Shown piece after piece: positions 31,855 through 43,276 of a stretch of 64,000 nt of DNA (position 1 is the stretch's first letter; every line of letters begins with the position of its first letter). The stretch spans positions 496,001 through 560,000 of the forward strand of contig NADL03000039.1 of assembly GCA_002205965.3 (NCBI GenBank). The letters run 5' to 3'. This DNA comes from Kappaphycus alvarezii. Taxonomy: Eukaryota; Rhodophyta; Florideophyceae; Gigartinales; Solieriaceae. A program made the position numbers and the translations under genes. Under the pieces are notes generated by a model. It was not told where the DNA came from. It was given only the letters and a program-made list of their open reading frames with translations, and searched no databases.

Positions 31855-32507
31855 TTAATTGTTGGATTCCGGGCCTTTGCCCTTGTCACGGTTCTTTCCA
31901 GGGCGAGCGGGAAAGAAGGCCTCACATGCAACAGCCTGTTCGATAACATACTTGTAGAACCCTCTCCAATCCTTCTGAAGGGAAACCTTAGAAAGTTCGA
32001 AATCATTCTCTACTTTGGTCTTCAAAGGTTCGGGCTTCAAAATATCCACCAAGTGTCCAATTGCCACCTCGGTTGTTCTCGAAGTTGCTCCCACTTCTTT
32101 GTTCGAAGAAGAGTCTTGTAGTCCGCGAACAATTTCATGACACGGAGCTTTGGGTTCGGTTCGTACAGACTCATACGAACAGATGACTTCACCGCTGTCT
32201 CTAGCCGGTCAAGAGTGAGAGCGTATAACGACTCTCCCTGATTGCATTCGAGGAAATCCCGGAGCTTCTCGTCTGTAAGCTTCGAAATGCAGTCGATTTC
32301 GGTTCCGAACTCCTCTAGATCAATTATAGACTGAAGCAAATCTACATCAACAGCAGAAATCGTACGGATGGGTGTAACGCGGCTATCTGGCGTAGTTGAG
32401 CAAGAATCCTGAATGCGAAGCAGGTATCTATCCCACTCACGCAAAAATGTGTGAATATGCCTCTGACCGAGCTTTCGTAGCTCTGGATGGGCAATAGGAG
32501 CAATCAT
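31855..32507 (-). pseudogene. gypsy-2 gag
   Basis: Begins MIAPIAHPELRKLGQRHIHT at 32,507; helical, with a TDEKLRDFLECNQ segment, and continues in a second frame (32,094-31,855). A gag assignment rests on position and on the downstream finger-like CLNTEECDGYHLMKNC, which looks like a CxxxxC..H....C knuckle variant. Gag would form particles. Confidence 0.6.
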
Positions 32508-32939
32508 GGGCTGCCCCGACTTTGCCCGTCCTGCAAAGAAGTCATGTTGAGAAAGAGACCAGACGTTTGTTGGCTGAAGTGATCACTTTTGCTACGTCTT
32601 CGGAGAGTTGGGAGTTTGGGTGATTTGATGACTCTACCTCCGAGTCGGTTGGCGTTTACTCTTGAACAGAGATTATATACCCATTAAACACACGGTAACA
32701 GCAGTGGTGGTTATAGAATAACACCGCTGCATTCTGGCCGTATTTCCGGTCCGACATAGATGCTACCCAGGGCTGAGGTCCTGGATCTGCAAAGCTGTGC
32801 TACCCGCAGTCGGAATCACAAATTACATGACAACTAAAAGTGATATCAAAGGTAGCATAACAGATATCAGAAAGAACTACAACATCCCAAGTGATGCCAT
32901 AGCTGCAAGACTAATCCAAACACTAATCCACTCACAGAA
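32508..32939. other. Probable 5' untranslated/LTR region of gypsy-2
   Basis: No gene. Position upstream of gypsy-2 gag suggests leader and 5' LTR remains, but no matching 3' LTR was found, so the boundary cannot be placed. Confidence 0.35.
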
Positions 32940-33870
32940 TAGCTTACTGTATCTATCGGTGGTACTGCCACCTAAAAGCAGCTTGTACGGCACATTCGGT
33001 AGACGCTCAAACTCCCCCTTGTCACGATCCTTCGGAAAGATGTCAGCGTTGGAATGGATCGGGGAATTTTACAGCTTGGCCTCCTTCATCCCAAAAGCCC
33101 ATAACATCTGATTAACAGCCGTCATGTCCAATGCGGCCTGCTTGATGGCTGGCCTGAAGGTAGCATTTTAGGGAGCGTAGTTCCTTCCCCCTTACGGTGT
33201 CGGTATACCCTTTTTGAGTCGATTATGGTTGTCTGGAAAACCAAGGGATAGACCGGATATACCTTCCAAGAGTAAAACACCCAAACGTTTCCCAATCTGA
33301 TTAGCCACGCGTGGGTTCGATATTTTCAGTATGCATGCAATCGCATCACGCTCGAGTACCATACATTTCGACCTTGACCTTAATATGCAGAAACCCCCTG
33401 TGACATGTCTTGAGCAACGACCTTGAGTATTTCCAAATCTTTCCCAGCAAACAGAAGATCTATAACGTACTCCAAGACACACAAACTAACATCAGCCTTG
33501 ACGACCACATAAAGGCACGGAGCAGTTTGCGATTGGATAACTCCAACCTTCTTCAGTGTCATGGGAATGCGTTTTTATCAGACTCTCGATACTAACTTGA
33601 GACCGTAGATTGCTTTGAACAGGAGATACACCCACGTGGGGTGTTCCGGATCAATGAAACCTACGAGTTGTGTCATGTAGATCTCTTTCTTCAAGGTCCC
33701 TTTCAAAAACGCAGATTTACATCGAGCTGTAGCCATTTAAATTTCTCCTTGATAATCAAAGACAAGAAGGAGCGGAAGGTAGTATGCGAAGCAACCGGGG
33801 GAAACGTCTCGCTGTAGTCTATGTGAGGGCTTTTGTTGAAAATATTTGCCACAAGTTGAGTTGACGCCTT
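32940..33870 (-). pseudogene. copia RT palm and connection region, broken
   Basis: Minus-strand pieces of copia RT: a region reading like PPVA...LDVKSAFLKG and EEIYM.QLVGF around 33,640-33,800, then SQTAPCLYV and IDLLFAGKDLEILK (33,380-33,562, the YVDDLL position reads VIDLLF), and farther left LPNVPYKLLLGG (about 33,010), matching the copia VPYR.L.GSL block. Between 33,110 and 33,350 frames are confused and share a 48-bp block with 11,755-11,803. Gypsy-2 and LINE-2 separate it from the RNase H at 25,728-26,155. Confidence 0.6.
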
Positions 33871-36800
33871 TCAAGTTCCGCTTTCGCATTTATCTTTTAC
33901 AAAAACACCCACTTGTTTCCAATTGGCTTGACTTAATCCCGCGGGGACAAGTTTCCTTGTCCCGTTCTTCTCGATGGATGCCATTTCAACATCCATGCCT
34001 TCATGCCATTGAGCCGCATTTCTGCTTTCCTTTGCTTCCGTAAAGGAAATTGGTACCTTCTGTGCTCGTTCCAATCCTGACACTCAAAGCAATGTACATC
34101 AGATATAAAAACCTGTCTGCCTCATTAAGAAAGTTTCTATAACTAGTTGTAATAACCTCGGGGATGTGCTCAAATAACCCAGGGTCAACCACTTCATCCT
34201 CTTCGTGGTCAGAGTCTTCATACTGTTCCCAATGTTGGCACAGGTCGTTAGCTGGTGATGGGACAAAAATGCCTTCATCAGGTACCTCGACGATTTCAGC
34301 CGCAGGTTTAGTCGGTTTGTTGGATGAGTTAGATGCACTACTCTTTCCCAAGTCCGATTTTGGCTGACTCATCATCCGATAGAATTTATTTTTCACTTGG
34401 CTGCTCTGCTATACGTCTTGACGCGGACTCATAAAATGTCACATAGAGAGAGATGACTACATCTTTCTTGCCCGGCATGTAGATCTTGTAGCTGTTCCCG
34501 TGCTCGTATCCAACCGAATATATCTTAGCAGATCGAGCTTGAAATTTGCTCTTCCTCTTCAGTTTTAGAACATGGACATAGGCCAATGCACCAAACCTAC
34601 GAAGCAATAGGTGAGGCCGCTTACCCATAATAATCTCGAGTAGTGTCTTGTTGCTGTCACTGCAGGCCAAACTATACACCCTATTCCTCAAATAGTTCGC
34701 CGTATTCATTTCCTCAACCCAAATCATTCCATTGCACGGCACCTCGGTCATGTCCAACAGCATAGTTCGCGCATTGTCCATTAACGTCCTATTCAGTCAC
34801 TCGGCCTTGCCGTTTGACTCCAGTGAATACGGTGAAGTCAGCGTGTGAATGATCCCTTTGTCTTTCAACCAACGTGTGAATTCTTTTCCTATAAATTTGC
34901 CACTATTATCCGTTCTTAGCTGTCGAACGGAGATGCGGTTCGCTCTGGAGTTGAATACATTTCCGATTTCCATAATCATTTCCTTCAACGCTTGTGCTTC
35001 ACCAGACGTCTTCTGTATGAATAACATTAGTGATACTGCGCTGAGGTCGTCATACAAAGTCGTTGCGTAACGGGCGCTGTTGATGGAGGGCTGTTCTACC
35101 GGCCCCAGTAAGTACGAATAAACCAGATCCAGGGGGCCGTATCCTCGTCGGAAGCATCATATCGTGACTGCCTTATGGACATACCGGTGCTGCAGGGATC
35201 ACATCCACTGATGTAACCAGCTTTCTTGATGCACACACCATCAACTACAGGAATAGCCTTGGCGATCACTCCTTGGTTAGAATGCCCCACTCTCAAATGC
35301 CAATTTTATCTATTCTTAAGTGGCGTTTTCCTTTCACCAGAAGCAGCCATCGCCTTTTCATTCTACTCAAAAGTCAATGGAATTTCATACAAGCCCGACT
35401 CACATTTATGATCAACAGAAGAATGCAGCCGTTGTTCTTCTGGCGTACACGCACGTTCTACACACTTTTTTTGTCTGAATCGAATGTAGCAACAAAGCCA
35501 TCCTGTCGGAGCTTCGATACCAGATCAAACTGTACATCAGATCTGGAATGACAGCACGTCCTTCATGGCCACCCTGACAATATTGTTACCAATGTCACAT
35601 TCGCCTCGGACAGTGCCTTTGTTAAGAACTTCTATCGGCTTGCCATTCCCAGCAGACACAGAATTGCTTGTCAAAGAATTAATACAGTAAGACATATTCC
35701 CTGTAGCTCCAGAGTCCAGGATCCATTTATTCTTGGCATCCAATATCTTTTGCAATGGCGACGGGTCAGACTTGGTAAGGAAGTTAATGTACCCAGAGCC
35801 TCCTCGACGATTGCGTCCTGTGCCGCGGCCTCCACGGCCACTGCGGCCTCCACTTCCATTCTTGTAATTGCCACAGTCACTGTTCGGACGGTATGAAGTG
35901 CTTTCGGGATTTTTCCAACATTTCTGCTTCGTATAGTTTGGCCTTCTACAATGAGTACACTTACCATTGTGAACATAGAGCACTGATCCTGTTTCGGCGA
36001 TATCATTCTTCACATTCAGCATTGCTTCCTTTGTGACCACCATTCCGATAGCAGCAGGGCGGTTTTTCTCTGGCTCACGTATCATATCGGCCACATTGTC
36101 AAATTCTTCATGGAGACCACGCAGTAGTGAACGACTTCTCTCATCCTTCGGTACGGCAAAAGGTGTAATTCTTCGTGAAAAGCGATACTCAGAACCAACT
36201 ACCCCAAGAAGGAGGTGTTGCAAGCGACAGAAGTGCAACCATGGTGTAGTTGAACAAGCAAAAAAGGAGCGTATATGGAGGAAAGTTGAGAGGGCTACAA
36301 GCAAGTATGGAAGGAGCAGAGTCTACCACTGATGCTCTGTGATTAGCGTGAAAAATATTTCTTGGGTCTGAAGATGACTCTTAACTTGCTACTAGTTGGG
36401 CCTTAATTGAAGCTGTCTGCCAACTTGCTTTACCTCCACAAGAGGGAACAGTTTAATCAGCTTATATAGACTTTCCAGCCAACCCTAAAGTCTCAAAAAA
36501 ACATACTAAGAACCATAAAATGCATCAAATGGAATCGTGTGAGCGAGAAAGACTAAAAGCAGTTACTGTCAGAATAAATATCTAGATTTCTTCCTTTATA
36601 TCATATTTCTTTAGATCAGAGCCAAACAGTTGCCCCAAAATATCCATATTAACCGGAAACGCAACACAAATATCCGTAAACGACTTAGAATTCTCCATTG
36701 CCTCCTGCTAAATATCTACACCACTGAGGACGCCCCAATCCGGTTCCAGAATCGGAGCCAACTCGTCCATGTTTTCTGGTCCCTTATATAGAGTTTTCAA

Positions 36801-37832
36801 GCCTCACAATTCGTAGCACCAATACAGGACCCATGTGCCCTATTGGCACTGCTACAGTACGGCGCAAAGCCTTTCTCTACAAATATTTGAGAATAAAACT
36901 GTAATTACAGTGACAACGTAGCCAGCGCAGCATGCCAAATAATTTCTACAATTTTCATTATATCATTCTGTGTGGCCAATCGATGCCAATTTATTCACCA
37001 CGTCTGTCAGTCTGTTGACGAACTACATCAAAGTTTCATCCTCATTTATCTTGACCCAGCGATATTTTTTCATGTAAGAGTCAACAGCTGCCGATGAAAC
37101 CGCACTGAACTGTTCCTTGAGAATTTTCCGCACTTTGCCTTGGTCCTCCTCATCGATCACAAGAGCGTTACACTCTTTGCTCACACTCAACAACATGCAT
37201 GCCAATGACGTGTCTCTGCGAGCCTTGTACTTGTTTTGAGCCTCGACATCTGCAGCCAGCGGCTCCCTCTCAGATCCGTTCACAATGCCCCATACTCCTT
37301 TGCTCAGCAGAACCAACTTGATTTCCCTCGACCGAAAATGATAGTTCTCCGACTTGAGTGTTTCAATCCGAAGCAGGCTGACGTCCACCATGTCCGCTGC
37401 GGCACTCATGGCGAAGTGTCTAGTCATTTTTACTTCAAATCCTCAATAGCAGCACTTGAACAGAAATATAGATATGCAACTACGTCATAGCCTCCCCACA
37501 CCTGGGCCCATAACCTAATACAAAGAATGACATAATGGGTGATCGAATGATGTGGTAGAATTTGAAGCAGGTTGGATATTTTTGTTATTGTTCTAGACCG
37601 ATATTAATCCCCATTCCTAGTCCTTTCGACTCCCTTAAATAGCAGTACTTTCTCAATTCCAACCAACTCAAATTAAATTTCTACCTTCAAGCTGCTGGAA
37701 CTGTGCTTTCTACTTCTAATTAGAGCGGACACTGTCTCTTAATGACGAGTCTCAGATGATTAAGAAATGTCGACAGAATTGGCTGAGTCTTAATTACAAG
37801 TTTTAGATGAATTAGAAATGTATATATCAACA
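33350..37832 (-). mobile_element. Ty1/copia retrotransposon, copy 2
   Basis: Colinear with copy 1 and including RT, which copy 1 lacks in the window. 5' LTR 37,517-37,832; primer site 37,500-37,516; gag 36,966-37,427 and 35,780-36,172, split by a solo LTR (36,173-36,965); protease WILDSGATGNMSYC near 35,690-35,730; pre-integrase zinc region with GCDPC (35,183-35,215), deleted from copy 1; integrase D-35-E open at 34,797-35,057 and continuing at 34,386-34,781. The gag reading frame has one base fewer just left of the solo LTR than in copy 1. Confidence 0.9.
36173..36965 (-). mobile_element. Solo gypsy LTR in copia gag, copy 2
   Basis: Same insertion as 2,183-2,973, with the same attct flanks (36,168-36,172 and 36,965-36,969), so it predates the duplication. 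The LTR-protein relic lies at 36,569-36,770 with the same internal TAG. Confidence 0.85.
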
Positions 37833-38167
37833 GACCGTGAAACAGAGAGGGAGGCAGCCGGGGTGCTGCTAAAGGAACAGTAGAGGCGATGGTAATGGGT
37901 TTCAGAAAGTTGGGCGCAAAGGGTGTATGGAGTGTACCTGGATTCCCACAAGAATCCAGATGAGCCCCCCTTTTATAGACAGTACGGTAACTCTACTCTA
38001 AAAATTCTATACTCTGTTAGCTCAGTAGAACTTACTAGAAAGCAGAGGTGTAACTATAGAATTGTACTATCTAGAATATAACTACGTAAATAAAAAACGA
38101 TGGCGTGGGGCTCCACGCCGAATAAAAACACTGAATCAAGACGATACAGTTTCTCTATTACACCAAG

Positions 38168-40650
38168 TGGTGGTGGTAATCTTTATGGGTTACAATGTCG
38201 TGCAGAGGCGTGCGGAGGGTATTCATAAATTAACTACGGATGCGGGCGGCGGGTAGAAACCTGTCGCGCCTGCATTACTTGGAGACTAAATGCATAACGG
38301 GTAACGAAGTGGCGGAGCTCCTGTTGAGAGGAGGAACCGCGACGGGAAGCAGCGAAGGAAGCAAGGCGGCGGAAAAAAACCTTGCCGTCGGCGCCTAAGG
38401 CGCCATAGATATCAATCCCGACGGGGGAGAGGAGGATATCGTTTTGGTTACACAAAGTGCCGTAATGGCGATGTTTCTCGCGATCTGCGAGTGTTGCCGC
38501 ATTGCCTGCTGTAACCGTACTTGGCGAAATGTGGCGGCGTGCGGAGGGGTGGGCAACAGTAACGTGACGGCGATATCGGTACTGTGAAGCCCGTATGCAG
38601 CAGGTATGTAAATGTCCATTCGTAGCGCGGGGGACTCCGAATGCCCAGATGAGTTGGGAACCTGGTAGAGGAGCGGATGCTCGACGAGGGCGACGATCCC
38701 AACTTCCTTGCAGTAGCGGGCAAGAACGTCGCGGAGGATGTGATGACGACGAGTCATTCCGTCTTCGTATTTGCAGATCAACGCGTGTTGACCACTTGGA
38801 TCTAAGGCGGGTGCAGTGTAGGCCGAGCGGCAGGAGCAGACCGTACAGCGAGTAGATCCATGGAATAGCAAGATGCCCATTCGTAGAGTCAGAGCGTATA
38901 TCCAAGTAGGAGAGGACATGTACGTACCGCGGTGGGGGTGAGGAAGCGAAGAGAAAACAGACGATGCGGAGGATGTGCGCACGGAGAGGAGCCGTGCTCG
39001 GTCGTGGGCTGCCGCGGACGAGAACAACCTATCGGACTTCGATAGCATGAGTTCAGTTCTGACCGCAGACTGGAGCCTTTCGCCGGGGACCGGCGATGAA
39101 CAACGCTCGAAAAGAGCAGTAGCTGTAGGCGACGAAGACAGCTGCGGGTGGCGGGAGGATAAGAGCGAGATGGCAGACCGAGGGATCTCTTCCAAGTGGC
39201 GGTCCTGGGAAAGACTAAGCAGGTCGGAGATAAGTCCAAAGAATCATTACAGATGCTGCGTATGCAGCCTCGGTAATATCTGAAGTTTGCAGGAGACCTA
39301 GACCGCCCATGGAGAAGGGGAGAGAGGCTGGAGCCAGGCTTGCTCTGGACAGGGCAGCTGCAATTGGTTGAACGCTTCCCTTTGCTTCTGATCGAAGCTA
39401 GCGGCAAGAACCGCAGATTGAGTGGAGGGAAGCGTACGTAGCAAGTGCATGACCCTGGACGCGTTCGCGCAGAAGCGGTGTAGGTAGAGAGCCAAATGAG
39501 CATCGTCCAAGTCTCGAAGGGATTGGAAGATGAGGTCAACTGCGTTTTGGCGGCCTGCGAAAAATTGGGAAACAAAAGCGTCCGAGCCAATCGGGGATCC
39601 CAGCACGATGAAACCAGGGGGGGTTGAAAAGGGACAAGGAAGTGCCAAAGGGGAGTGAGAAGGGGAGAAGCCGTAAACTTGGGTCTTGGCAAGGTTGAGC
39701 TGGAACCCTAGTGGACCTCCTTCAAGCTGGATGAAACGGATGGCAGCGGCGGATTGGGACTGAGGAAGAACAATGTAACCGTCATCTGCGTACCAAACGT
39801 TCAGGGCAGGTGAGAACTTCTCCTGTAACAATTGCAAGAGGGGATGGAGAGCTAGGCCAAAGAGCAAGGGACCGAGGGGATCACCTTGCTGAGTGCTCTC
39901 TGAACTACGGACGTAGTAGGGTACGAAAGCAAGCTCTGTAGGAGCATCGTAACAAGAGTGTACCCACCGTGCGAGGCCTGGGGCACGTGTCTGTACGGCT
40001 TCCAGAATGCGCTGATGGGAGATGCAATTGAAAGCGTTGCGAGCGTCGATCTGGACCAAGATGTGATCGTGGAACTCGGATCTCTGGGAAAGACGACGCA
40101 CGGAATGAATTATTGCATCGGTGCTGTTCTTGACGCCTACCTCGACCTGGAGGGGCAGAAGGTAGGAACGGCTGGTGGGGGTGGCTTTGTGTTCCGCGAG
40201 CCTAGAAACTAGGCGTAGGTAGAGAAGCCTAACCGCGATCGAACGGATTCCCCCGTTTGGCTTCGGTAGCGCAGTAAGACGGCCTCCGCAGGAATACGGG
40301 TGTCACGCGGTCGGTAGATCGCTGTTCAAACAGAAGTTAACCAACTTTTTCAGGGCATGTAAGCAATCCCTCCCGGGCCTGACCCCGCCTGCCGGGCGAG
40401 CAGCATTCGCAGGAACACTGGGAATAGACCATCGGCCCCAGGAGCAGTTGAAGGATCCAGGCTGTGAATGGCACGGCGGACATCCGACACCGAGAACTTT
40501 AGCACAGGAGGCAAACCGTGAGGGGGCATGGGAGTGATTGGAATGGGGGCCGGGGTATGAAGAGAAGCCAAGGATTGAAAAGTAGCTTCGCTGGGGGAGA
40601 GCGGGGGATCGACTTGGAGATGGGCTGCTGTGGCCCGGGAAGGGCTACCC
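38168..40650 (-). mobile_element. LINE-1, copy 2
   Basis: Counterpart of 4,177-6,660. RT is open for 267 codons (40,101-39,298) with IDARNAFN, TQQGDPLGPLLFG and WYADDGYIVL, continuing past the point where copy 1 is shifted. The endonuclease region is open over 39,195-38,395 and contains MTRRHHILRDVL and RMDIYIP in one frame. The last part (ADREKHRHYG, IDIYGALG) is in the adjacent frame at 38,905-38,234. Confidence 0.85.
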
Positions 40651-41079
40651 CGCGTACAACTCGTAAAGATTTACCACCTTGTGAGAGGTAGGCTCGTGTA
40701 TATCCCTATATCCACTCTCGAAGGTTGGCATCCAGACGCCTACTGGATTCTAACCGATGCGTGCGGAACGTGGTCGTTAGGGCGATGGAGAGCTATGGCA
40801 AGGGCCGAGCGGTGCTTTCCTAAAGGCACGCTATCGCGACCGTAATGTCCAACTCATCATGTCTGCTGGCCAGCCTCGAGCCGGTCTTTTAGGGAAAATT
40901 AATTGGTTGGTCACCCACTAGGATGTTTCGGGCCACATCCTACCATATCTTTCAAACATTTAAGAAACCCACACTAACTCCCTTCAATTCCTTAACGCTG
41001 TTGCGGTCTTGCCCATTGTGCAAATTCTTGGTTTCAGCAGTTACTGTACTTATCGACATGGTGAGATTTGCGGTCAACA

Positions 41080-41519
41080 ATAGAAACATGAGTGTTGAGG
41101 CGAATTCTACCTCTGAGATCCTTTTCAACGATGGTTCTCCAAACCTCGCCCCATCCCTGTCCAATTTTCAATCAAGCAAATGCCGAGGCGACACTCATTG
41201 CGGCGTACATCACATAATCTGTCAGAGTCTTTGTTCCGAACTTCGAAGATCTCAAAGTTGTTCTGCAAAAAAGTCTAGATTCGCAAAGAATTCCAAAACT
41301 TACGTGTTTCAAAGCCCAGACGGTTGCCTTCCCTTGGGTGCCGACTTGAGATTTCTCCCCCATAACTTTTTCAAAGACATCACCCACGAAGAAATACGGA
41401 GTAACCCAAAGCAAGCTGTGTGGCAAAAAATGAATATTTCTTCGTTAGAAACCAGCTGCTTGGAAAGCATAAATGAGTACATGTAAACCGACTTACCCGT
41501 AATAGGCTGGTGTTGCGTT
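41080..41519 (-). CDS. FAD gene 3' exons, copy 2
   Basis: Exon 2 (41,519-41,497) and exon 3 (41,415-41,304) have the same lengths and splice sites as copy 1. The later exon with GWGEVWRTIVE in copy 1 is damaged here: one extra T near 41,125 and two missing bases near 41,161 change the frame. Confidence 0.5.
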
Positions 41520-41593
41520 CTGTGTAACCAAATTCAAATGTAAGCAAGCTCAAGAAAAGTTACGATGGTCAATTTTTCGAAACGACAACCCTG

Positions 41594-41706
41594 TAATACA
41601 AAAAATGGTCCTCCCCTCATTTAATACAGGAAATGGTCCTCCCTTCACGTAATACAGGAAATGGTCCTCCCTTCACGTAAGACAGGAAATGGTCCTCCCC
41701 TCGTGT
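41594..41706 (+). repeat. Four 28-bp tandem repeats at start of RetroA U3
   Basis: Units of the form aataca-ggaaatggtcctccc-ttcacgt, with small changes, repeated four times; also at 49,270-49,382. Position at the start of U3 suggests enhancer-like regulatory repeats. Confidence 0.8.
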
Positions 41707-42077
41707 AATCCAGCAACCTACAACGATCCCGCCCCTAACTTCTCCAACCGTCATTTCCAAATTTACTTCCATTTTATCTAGATATTTTTATACTGTATTT
41801 AACCCTCTGAATCGACCCCGAATCAAGTCCCTTTTCCCTTTTAGCTTACCTCCTCCTCCAAATTCGCCTTTTTTTGAGAAGAAGGGCGCAAATGCACTAT
41901 TGCAAAATCCCTTGCAGATTTATTTTACCTATTCCTAATCTATAGAACCTGCCCCGGGAGCCTATTTAAACCCCTTTATTCTAAGTTCCAAATGCCCCCG
42001 ATCATTTTACTCATCACCCCTCTCCCCCACACACCCAAAGCACCCACATTGCCTCCTGTTCCCCAACTTCTATCACA

Positions 42078-42752
42078 ATGAGCAACCTTCGCCCCTCTGT
42101 CCCTATTTCCAAAAACCGCCCTTCCCGTTCCATCAATGGCCTTCGTCTCGCCGCCTACGGGCCAACCGATGCCGACGACTACATCCGGCGGCAAACAAAG
42201 AAGCAAATCATCGAGTTCGTGCGCCGCCTCTTCATAGAAGAAGAAGCGAGGGAGGTAAGTCCGGGAGAGGCTGAGAAGGTCGAGGAGGAGAGCGGGGAGT
42301 CCTTCGAGGAATGGTTAGCCCCTGAGCTAGTGTACGAGGATCAGGAAGATGAGGGAGGAGGATGAGGAGGATGAGGAGGATGAGGAGGATGAGGAGGATG
42401 AGGAGGAAGAGGATGAGGAGGATGAGGAGGATGAGGAGGAGGAGGATGAGGAGGATGAGGAGGATGAGGAGGATGAGGATGAGGAAGAAGAGGATGAGGA
42501 GGAGGAGGAGGAGGAGGATGGAGATGAGGCAACAGGGGCATGGAAAGTGTTGGACCGGTGGGGCCTGGAATAGAGAGTATGGATCAAGTTGTGCCCACGA
42601 TGGAACCGGATGGAGATATCTTTAGTAGTCTAGATATCTCCCAGGGGGAAATAGAGAGTTGTGAGCCATTCGCAGATATTTGTGGGGACTGCTTGGACAG
42701 CATGGATATTTTAGAGGAGTTGTTTGGATCTGATTTAGAGAATGGGAAATAA
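42078..42752 (+). CDS. LTR-encoded acidic protein (5' LTR copy, frame-broken in the repeat)
   Basis: An N-terminal basic/helical part starts MSNLRPSVPISKNRPSRSIN (42,078) and passes through RRQTKKQIIEFVRRLFIEEE to a Glu-rich stretch; a GAGGAT tract encodes (E/D)n; a C-terminal part (42,540-42,752) starts MESVGPVGPG and ends in MDILEELFGSDLENGK. Frames of the three parts differ here by indels in the repeat and by one G at about 42,539. The intact protein would be about 200 residues. A TATA-like box lies about 110 bases upstream. Acidic, with an amphipathic hydrophobic end, it could be an activation-domain-like or chromatin-interacting protein; that is inference. Confidence 0.65.
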
Positions 42753-43188
42753 GAGGACCAAATTAATTGTTAGTTTCTTAAGTATCTTTTGCTTAGAGTA
42801 TATTGTCCACACAAAGTATTTTTATGCATTTCTTGTATCTTCTGTAGTTTTGTTCGGACTTTAGGGGTAGCCAAAAGTCTATATAAGCTGAGTAAACTGC
42901 TTCCTCATGGAGAGGTCAAGCAAGTTGGCAGACAACTTCAAGCCAAGTCCCGAGTAGTAGGAAGTTGAGAGTCAACTTCAGACCCAAGAAAACTTTTCTT
43001 ACGCTGTCGCAGAGCGTCGTGGTAGACCCTGCCCCTTTTATACTTGCTTGTAGCTTCTCAACTCTCTTCTATATACACTCCCTTTTGTTCGTTCAACAAT
43101 ACCACGGCAGCACTTTTGTCGCTCGCAACACCTCCTTCTCAGGGTAATTGGTTCTGAGGATCTCCTCCCCGCCGATTTACCCCTATCA

Positions 43189-43210
43189 TTTGGTACTCTT
43201 GTGGAGGGGG
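43189..43210 (+). promoter_or_regulatory. RetroA primer-binding region
   Basis: TTTGGTACTCTTGTGG follows the LTR directly. TGGTACTC would pair with a tRNA ending GAGUACCA; which tRNA is unknown. gypsy-3 has the same sequence; RetroB keeps TTTGGTACTC and then differs. Confidence 0.5.
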
Positions 43211-43276
43211 TTGCACCCGAGGTATTCGAGTTGAGCAGTAGTAAGGAACACTTCGGGGGGATTTCTTTCGGTAATC

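Larger units (their letters stand above)
28416..32507 (-). mobile_element. gypsy-2: a different Ty3/gypsy element, LTRs not identified
   Basis: Gag, protease, RT, RNase H and part of integrase lie on the minus strand in Ty3/gypsy order. The RNase H resembles elements known from oomycetes and algae (AFAIVESVTRLDYILH, then IAGDDNVWADLLSRW). It is not close to RetroA. Integrase stops after the second aspartate region; the 3' end and LTRs were not recognised. Two frame breaks (near 31,820 and 30,400). Confidence 0.85.
41592..43188 (+). repeat. RetroA 5' LTR (1,597 bp)
   Basis: Very long for the family because U3 contains a reading frame (42,078-42,752). Notable parts: four 28-bp repeats at its start, TATA-like tatttaaa at 41,963-41,970 upstream of the frame, GAGGAT tract 42,343-42,530, and a second TATA (tctatataag, 42,878-42,887) before the region shared with RetroB and the solo LTR, which is likely R-U5. 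Confidence 0.95.

Noticed and set aside
25254..37832. One simple nested copia element spanning both LTRs
   Set aside because: LTRs are only about 84 percent identical and the flanks (LINE-1 gcaggagacct versus gaccgtgaaac) give no matching target duplication.
41592..41706. CRISPR-like array from the 28-bp repeats
   Set aside because: Units are directly adjacent with no spacers and lie at an LTR edge in a eukaryotic element.
42327..42587. Long poly-serine and Pro/His-rich frames on the strand opposite the GAGGAT tract
   Set aside because: They are antisense products of a simple repeat and end with it.
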